The notes under the pieces were generated by a model. It was not told where the DNA came from and searched no databases. It saw only the letters and a list, made by a program, of their open reading frames with translations. Positions 12,901 to 22,500 of a stretch of DNA of 64,000 nucleotides are shown here, piece by piece. The stretch is from Liolophura sinensis. Taxonomy: Eukaryota; Mollusca; Polyplacophora; Chitonida; Chitonidae. The stretch covers positions 66,624,984-66,688,983 of the forward strand of contig NC_088300.1 in NCBI RefSeq assembly GCF_032854445.1. The letters are read 5' to 3'. The position numbers were made by a program, and so were the translations under genes. Each line of letters opens with the position of its first letter. Within the stretch, counting starts at the first letter, position 1.

Positions 12901-15900
12901 TATAACACATTTGTTTTTCCTTAGTAATGCCGTGTAAATTTTATTAGTCACACAGTTACTAAGTGATAGGATACAGAAATATATGGCGTCACTTATCCTC
13001 ATATTGACACTCAGCCTAATGAGGACTACTGACACCATATATTTGCGTATCCTATCACTGAGTAACCATTACTTCAGCGATGTTCTTCAGAATAAGCCCT
13101 CAAACAAAGATGTATGTTAAGAGTAAATCATCGAGTAATAAGGGCAAAAAAATAAGAACAGAGAATGGTAGTTCTACAATTTAAATGGTTACATATTTTA
13201 AAACAAAGCAAAGACTGCTGAAAGATAGCAAAAAGACAATGTTTAAAACCTGAACCATCATCCACATTAGGCAACTGTTAAGCAATTGCTCACTTTTAAA
13301 AAGCATCCAGTGCTGACATGATCAGTTGGTGGACTCACTTGAGATGGTCAGTTAGTGGACTCATCTGAGGTGATCCGTTAGTGGACTCACCTGAGGTGAT
13401 CAGTTAGTGGACTCACCTGAAATGATCCGTTAGTGGACTCACCTGAGATGGTCCACTAGTGGACTCTCCTGAGATGGTCTGTAAGTGGACTCACCTGAGA
13501 TGGTCCTTTAGTGGACTCACCTGAGATGGTCCGTAAGTGGACTCACCTGAGATGATCTGTTAGTGTACTCACCTGAGGTTGTCAGGGTACTCATCCAGAG
13601 CAGCCAGTAACAGAGTCATGGCCTCCTGATGGTGTTTCTGGGCAGTCAGCAGTAATACTAACAGGTGTAATGACTGGATGTGATCACTCCTCAACTTCAG
13701 GGCCAGTTTCACAAACTTAATGGCATCAGGAATCTACACACACAAAAGCATGTATGGAAATCTTGCATATTTCAATTCCACATGTGTGGTTTCCTTCTTC
13801 ACATGTATTTTCTGTACTCATCTATATGATTCATGGTAATGCTGAGTAATCAAAACTGACCTCTGCAAAGATGTTATCACCTTAAGACCACATTTAACTC
13901 AAATAACGTATATGGATGATGGAAATTTGGGTGCCACTACCTGAAGTAAACCACTGCTGTCCATCAAGTACCTGATAAACCAGGCCTGTAGGCCACTCAA
14001 AGAAAAACACTTAAGTCACATGAGACAGCTTGATCCCAATACAACATTATAAATATATCTAGACATACATGAACACTGTGGATTGTATACTATAAAACAG
14101 CAAACAATTAGTCAGTTGAAAGTCATAATAAAAAAAACAATTTGAACAATTTACCTGTCGTAGGATCGCCAGCTGCATTGCCAAGTGGAACAGCACCAGG
14201 TAATCATTAGAGTCCTCAGAATAGGCCCTCAAAGAAAGATGCATGTGAAGAGTAAAATCATCAAGTAATGAGTGGAAAAAATTAAAAAATGAAAAAAAAA
14301 AAAAATGATTTTGTGTATCAAAGAATGATAATTCTACTATTAAGTATTTAAATGATTGCACATCTTCTGAAAAATTGAAAAGAGAATGTTAAAACTTGAC
14401 GTATCATCACCATTAGTTTGATATTCAAATAGTTTTAAGTAGAAAAGCAGCTGGGGCTCTTTTATCAAAAAAATTTTAATGTTTATTACAAGACTACCCA
14501 CGGAACAAAAATGTACTAAGTCATATCAATCTACAAGACAACTGTTAAGCATTTGCTCACTTGTAAAACGCATCCAGCGCTTTTTTCTGGTAAATTTGTC
14601 TCTCTCCCTGAAGTTTCATTTCCGTAGCTTTCATGCTGTACCCTATTCCCAAGGAGACAAAAGCTCGTGACAAGAGAGGGTGATGTTGATGGATATGTAT
14701 GGCTTTCTCTGAGAATCGGATTCCCTCTTCATACTGAAAAACAGGGGCAGCAGAATTCTGAATAAGAGTTCCACAAAGTTACTTCCCTTGTCACAGCATA
14801 AAAGAGCTGAACTCACCATCCAAATGATAGCTTAAATACCGTTGTTATAAACCAATAAGATGTCAAGAGGCTTTTAGGGTTTGCCCAATACAAAGAATCA
14901 CAACTTGAAAATGGACTGTCCTTAATTTTACCTTTTTAGGTCATTCACTTGTACGTAAAAAGTGTATTTTACCTGGAAGAGCTGTTCATAGCAAGCTTTG
15001 GCAGCTTGCAGAGGAACCACAGGGTTGTTTGGCTGAAGCTGGGTACAACTCTCTAAAACCTGCAGCGCTCGACTGTGCTAAAACATTACAATACACAATT
15101 GGTATACATTACATAAACTATCAATAACCATCTCAGACAAAAATTATAAATTAAACAATGATAAATCTATAATGTCTATTACATCAGAAGAAGTCAAAAC
15201 TTGTTTCCTTTGCCTGCTTTAGTTTCAAATTTGGTTTAGGTCAAATCTATATTTACATGTTCACTGCTGCCTCACTGGAATGACTTGCTAAAGAAATCAG
15301 ACCTATCACTGCCCCTCCTCCCCAGAACTCTCCACAGTGACACTGGGCTGACAACTTTTCATGGGAGACAATCTGATGACCTGATGATGTCCACAAATTA
15401 CTTAACTTTGATCTAGCAAACATTTTTAAGCAACAGACTAGAGAAAATAACTACCTACTGCGATACCTACCTTACCAGCACATACAAGAGCTAGTGCGAA
15501 CTGGTACCAGATGTGGAATTCATCAAAAGAAAATCTCATAGCTCTCTCAAATGACTGGAAAAACAAAAAAGTGAAAAAAATGCCAATACTGTAACATTGA
15601 TTTCCAGCATTTAATACACTTATGTAAATCATGCCAAGACAAAAACTGGGCCAAATCTCAAACAAAAACAACAACAAAGAAACAACTGGCCAGAATGAAG
15701 AGCAAGATTCCCGCATGGCATTCTAAAGTATATGTATATCATAATGGTGATCTACAATAACCTTGTAATGGTGTAATACCTGAAAAGTTTTCAAAGGAAA
15801 AAAATCGAAGTAGGGATCACTTAATAGATCACTTTTTTACATTCTTGTGAAGAGAGTTGAAGGCGTCCAAACATTTGAATTTCAACGCGAGCTTTATGAA

Positions 15901-16476
15901 CCATACTATCACAGTTTAGGAACTCTGACATCACAGAAAGTTTTCCCAACTCTAATCATGACAATGAATATTGTAATAACTCTTTTTACCCATGAGTAAA
16001 AGATTACTGAAAAAATGTTCCCAAAAATTCCTTCCTTCTGGTGAACATCAGGAAAAAAGGTGATATAACAGTTCCTAGATACCGTCAGAATGGCTCATAA
16101 AGCCCACCACAGAATTCAAATATTTCATTGCCTTTCAACACTCTTGAAAAAAAAAAAAAATAAATAAATAAAAGTAACTATTTTATGCATAGTTTTCAGT
16201 TGTCTATAAGTTCAACCTTACCTCATATTTAAGCTTATCTTTACTTCAACAGCCTTATGAGTGCTGTTGACCGCTAAGGGCAATATTGACAATTTCATGC
16301 CCAAAGCTGGGATTGAACCATTATCTCTTGTTTCCTAGCAACTGTAAGACAAGCACCTTAACCACATGGTTACAACCCACTCCCTTCATGTACTTTATAG
16401 TGTTTTCACCCAGACTTAACAAACTATCATTTTGTGCCGCTTGAACAAGCTGTATATTCCTGTAAAAGCAATCCAT

Positions 16477-16507
<31 letters not shown>

Positions 16508-19500
16508 TTTGATTGGTGTTTTACGCCGTTCTCAAGAATATTTCACTTATACAACCGCGGCCAGCATTATGGTGGGTGGAAACCAGGCACAGACCGGGGG
16601 AAACCCATCTGCAGGTTACTGACAGACCTTCCCACTTACATAAAAGCAATCCAATGAAATCCGAGCACTTACCTCAGCCAGTATGTTGAACTGTGCTCTT
16701 TTGACCAATGCTATGGCTAGGAGATCGTACACGGCCATGGTCGTGTGAAATGTGTGGAGGCGAGCCTCTGTAACGTCTGGGGAACGGTTCAATACATTGT
16801 CACGGGTTGCCTGGTAACATCAACAGCAAAAGTACTTTCGATTTTAATTTATTTATTTGAACGGTATTTTCACTGGGCAAGTCCTGAAGGTGTTGGAAAA
16901 GGTAGACTTGACTGTTCTGTCAGTGTCAAAGATTGTACAAATAGTGCATGCTGAGGGGTGGGACATCAGGAATTGTCAGCTCGAGAGATATTCGAGGACA
17001 AGCTGACAATTTCTGATATCCCAACCATGCACCTCATGCACCATATGTTTTATTATACCGAAAAAAAGCAGTACCTTTTGAAGTTGTACTTTAAATAGCC
17101 AATTTTTCTGTACGTCGATAAAAGAGCTATAACCACCATCCGGTTGTTTACCTTACGAACAAGCAGACACCTGAGAGCTCTCAAAGGGAGATAACTGCTG
17201 TGGAATAAATGCATGTGATTGTTGGATGTTCTCACAAGAGATTGCCTCGTGAAAGTGGGATAATACTTTGTGAGTGTGATGTTGCACTCCTTGTACATCA
17301 TGTTTTGCGGAATATCACATGACCGTCTGTCGACCAATGGAAACCGAAAATTACCCCATGAGGTATAATAACAGTTCTTGTGCCACAATATAGCCCATAG
17401 TTTTAATATGGCATATCCATGGAACTCATTTGATAAACTTCAATAGCAATTTCCTGAGCTCTATAATTCAGCTATCAATTACTTCAGAGACAAACCTATA
17501 CAGTATTTTGAACAACATAAATTTATTTACTGATTTTTTTGATTGTTCTTTAACATTATAGATGGAGGAAACTGGAGTTCCAGAGAAACCAATGACAGAT
17601 GAAGGACAAAGTTTCAAAGGTGTGACTTACAAACCATACTGATGGAAGACAAGTTGTTTTCAGCTAGTCTTAGACTGTGTAAATAGTTCAACGATCATCA
17701 GAGAAAGCTTACTGTCCAAAAAGACTGGAAATCACTGGTTACTTACTATAGCCTCTGAGATCAGCAAAAGGAGCAAAGTCTCTTCATTTTCATCACGGGG
17801 TCTGAAGAGTCTGTCACGAGAAATCAAGACTTTCATGTCATGTCATATACAATAACACACGATCAACACAAGTAACAACATGTGCCATAATACAGTCAGT
17901 AGAAGAAACCAAATCAAACCATGTATTTTGGACTTTCTTAAAAATATACCCTTTAGAGAAAGTCATTTGAAAATATATACATAATTCTTCAACTTTTTCA
18001 ACCGCCTCTGCAACAAATATTTTGAAACATTCTGAGAGAACAGTTTTATGTGGCTTGCATCTTTAATGACACAAATAAATCATTTTTCTTAACAACTGTA
18101 TGCATAAATTCCACTGTAAAAAGTGCTTCAGTGGTTGAAAAGGTGAAAGATTTAGAGTAGTTCGGTTCATTATTTCTTAATACATGTATCTGAGACATGA
18201 CATAATTATAATACTTTAAATTTCACAATTTATTTCAGAAATATAATACCTCTATTCCTCAACCATTTCAAATATGAAAGAGCAACTTTCAGTGCAGTTT
18301 ATGCATATTCTTAATTTGATTTTGGAGACAAAACTACACTGATTGAATTGGCCAGTTTCAGCATGATTCTATCAGTCAACACACAATAATGCCTTCAGAA
18401 TATGCTTGGATAAATACCTTGCAAACATACGAAAAAGTTGAAGGATTACAGTAGGTACCTGTCGCCAGAGTATTTTCTGGGTTTGGGATTAGTCTCACTG
18501 TTGGATTTGTTTTCTTCAAAAGGTACATACGTCTTCTGGCAAACTCCCCTAAGCAAAACCTCAGCTAGCTGCCTGGCCAGCACCTGAAACATGTACCAGT
18601 CAGTCAATTACACATGTATGTAAAATGCAATTCAGCTCGTCTCCTTATAAATACTTCAAGTCATGTCCAGTGAGGTAGAAAGATTCTTTATTACCCAAAT
18701 AAAAACAAATTTATGATTCATGTGAATTTATTTAACTTTTCAACAAGGGGGAATATTTTCATTGACATTATCATATTAGAAAATGGTACATGCTTTTTTT
18801 TTATTTGATTAATGTTATACACCATACTCAATACTATTTCACTTATACTACCACTTATGAGTGAGTGAGCGAATGCTTTAGGTTTAACGTCGTACTTAAC
18901 AATTTTTCAGTCATATGACGATGACTACTGCTTCTGTAGTCTACAGCAACCAGCATTATGTTGGGAGGAAACAGGGCATGCAGAGCAGGGCAGAAACTTA
19001 CGACCCCTTGGCCACGAATACTGTGTGTTCCAAAAATGGACCAGATACTACTAACTTTCTGAAATTTTTATTATGTCTTTAACTTCTTGCAAATACTCAA
19101 AATGGCTATTACAAGTACAAACCTGCCGGAGGTTTTGTGTAAATCTGGATTCTACAGCCGTCAACAGTTCCCTGAACCTTCCTATTCCTTCCCGCAACTG
19201 TCTGATCAAAGATAAAAAACACATAATATATTGCTTTACACAACAGAATACTATTCTATAAATTAAAACCTATGCTTTTCACAGAAATGTTTGACACTTT
19301 TCTTTGTATCACTACATTAGGCAACGGATATATTCATTTATTTATGTGAACGGCACTTAGGATCCTACTCAAAAAGTTTTAATTTATACACATGAAGTCA
19401 GGTTTATGGGTGGAGGAAACCAGGGTGTCTGGATATATGTTGAGATCTTTAATTTACTCACATATTGTTTGTTAAAAATATCATGACAAAAAACACTCTG

Positions 19501-22500
19501 TTCATGATTGTTTACATAACTTTAGTGGAAGAATGAGCAATTCAAACATAATCAAATCCTACAATTCAGTGAATGAGAGCAACTTACAATCCATCAAAAC
19601 GTTAACAGAATTTGAATCATATGTACACTAAATGAGCAGAGAAGATAAATGTTGTATCGGTATAGCATAACTAAAATGTCACAAGTTTATCTTCTTACCC
19701 ATTTTTGATATAAATGATAGGAGACCTCTGGATGGCTGTCTGCAGAATGTGATCTGGTTTGTCATTTCCCTCACTTGAGGGGGTACCACTTGAACCAGGG
19801 GGTGGCACAACCAGTGCACCTGTCAACCCTCCCTGGTGAATGATCCGCTCCTTCTCCTGTAGGTAATAAATGGACAAGTCTCCAGCCTTTTGTAGACAAG
19901 ACAGGATACTCTCCTCTCTCTCAGCAGCTTTGTATTTACTTGTTGATGTGGGCTGGGTCTTCTCTAAACACAAACCTGAAATCAAACAAATTGTTTATAT
20001 TTATTTTTTTATGTCAATGGTGTTTTACACCTTACTCTACAATATTCACCTATATGATGGCTGCCAGCAGAGAGAAAAATGGGCAGATCCCGGGCGAAAC
20101 CAACGACCATTCGCAGGTTGTTAACAGACCTTCCCACACACAGCCAGACAAATTATTCATGAATCAGGCTAATTTGGCATGCAATTCAAATACACACCCT
20201 TTCAACAACATGTCAAATTGTCAGGATTATTTAATACATTTACTTCTAGTGATAGCTTTACACTTATATGTAATTAAATGTACTTATATACACATGTGGT
20301 CCACTAGAATAATGTAACCAAAAGAAATTCATTCTTTGGCAAAGTACATTAATCAGATTCCTCATAAATCAAAACCTTCTTGATCTATCATCCATGAACT
20401 TAAAAAAATTGATATTGCCACAACACTAGTGAAATCATTCCAGCCCATCAGACGAATCGATCATTCAACTTGTTTGAAGGCACTGGCAGAAAATAACATT
20501 TCCAAATAAGTTAACATGGATGGTTGAAGGGATACAGAATGGACACTGATTGGCTGACAGTGGAGACAGGATTTCCCGCATTGTTGGTAACGTTTGAATA
20601 AGTGTACTATGCCAGCACCTATAATTTGGCTTTACCATTTAGCTTAAGTATAGCCTTGGACTGCCTTGACTATCATTTTAGCCAATCAATGACTATTCTG
20701 TGTCCCTTTAAGACACCTCCATCACTTCACTTACCTTTTACAGCAAATGCCTCAGCCACTATGTGCAGCAGCCTAGTGGAGGCAGTGCTTAGATTCAGTG
20801 TTTCTAACCCAGCCTGGTCATACAAATTCAGTGCATACTGGTAAGCTCCCTTGGCAAAGTGAATCTTGCCCATGAGCAGCTGGGCTTCTAACTTTTGCTG
20901 CAAAAAGAAATAAACAACTGTACCAACAATGTGAACTCTGCAATCAAAAGGCTGGATTAAACACATGTTAGGTGTGTTTTTATCAAACATTTAATTGTTT
21001 TTTAATTACATTAAAAATCAATATTAACATATATATATGGCATGCCCACAACATGGCTGAATTTCTGAACTACATTATCATGTAGTTAAAATGAGTGATA
21101 GCTAAAGTAAAAGAAAGCTAAAATATGAAGTAAGGTTCATCTTACAGACAAGTGAAAACTATGTGTAAAAATACCTTAACTTATTCTTTCAGATTTGTTT
21201 TCAAAGAGTGTTGAAAGGCATTCAAATATTCGTAAACTATGTTAGGCTTTATGAGCCATACTGAGGGTGTCTAGGAACTCTGATGTCATCACATGGACAT
21301 CACATTTTTTTCCTGATGTTCACCAGAAGGAAGGAATTTTTGAGAACATTATTTCAGTAATTTTTCACTCATGGGTAAAAAGAGTCATCCCAACATTCCG
21401 TGTCATGATTATAGTTGAAAAAACTTCCTATGAGGTCAGAGTTCCTAACCTCTGACAGTATGGTCCATAAAGCCCACCTCAGAATTCCAATGTTTGAACA
21501 CCTTTAACTCTCTCCACAAAAATCTAAAAAAATGAATTCAAGTATATTTACAATTATGTATAGCTTTAAGTGATCTATTTAGTGATGCCTACTTCGATTT
21601 TTTGAGGCTTTTTCATTTAAGCTGGCCTTTTTTATTCGGCAAATCAGTTTACTTCATTGGCGTTCAATGCCGTATTCAAGACTGTTCCACTTTTACAACA
21701 GTGGCCAGCATTATCTCCTGGGAGGAAACCCACCTGACACCGATGACCATATGCATGTTGCAGGCAGCCCTTCCCGCCTATGACCGGAGAGGAAGCCAGA
21801 ACTCACAGCAGCTACATCGTTAAGAGGCTATTGACTTGATTTAATTATCTGATCGGTGTTTTTCGTGCTGTACACAAGAATATTTCACTTATATGACAGC
21901 GGCCAGCATCACAGTGGGAGGAAACTGGACAGAGCCTAGGGAAAACCCACAACCATTCACAGGTTGAGACACTGTTTTGTACTAGCACACCAACTACTCA
22001 GCCACACCCCCACCACCACCACCACCCCCACCAATTCTACTGGCCAATCAATATTTAGTTATCTTTATTAACTTATTTATGGGCGACTAATGCTGTACAC
22101 ACTGGTCTGGCATACCTGACAAACCACCTGAATTTAAGATGCAGCCTCAGATTTGAGCCTCAGATCTCTTTAGTCAGGGTAGATCAGCTTGGAGAAAATG
22201 CATAATAAGCCAGATGAGCTGGTGAAGGCCACTATTAACATGTAGTGGAAGTTATTCCAGCTACCTTCAATTAAAGATCTGCATACCTTAGAGTCACTCT
22301 GGCATACTGGCTCCAGATATTCCTCTGCTTCAGACAACTGACTTCTGGCACGGTAAATGTTTTTCTCATTTGGAGCATTTTCTTGCAAATATGTCTCCAA
22401 CTTCCTTTCTCCAATTATGAAGTCCAAAAGCTTTTCTGATGTCAAAATCGAAGGGAATTGCGATAATAAGCATATAATTGTACATAAATTACACAAGTTT

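Noticed and set aside
13318-13577. Coding repeat extension of TTC7 exon 13 through the 26-bp array
   Set aside because: Reading past the donor gives AGG TGA immediately, and 26 is not a multiple of three, so the array cannot encode a repeated protein segment.
16300-16382. A functional tRNA gene on the minus strand
   Set aside because: A and B box-like motifs are present, but no complete acceptor stem or anticodon arm can be folded. A SINE relic is more likely.
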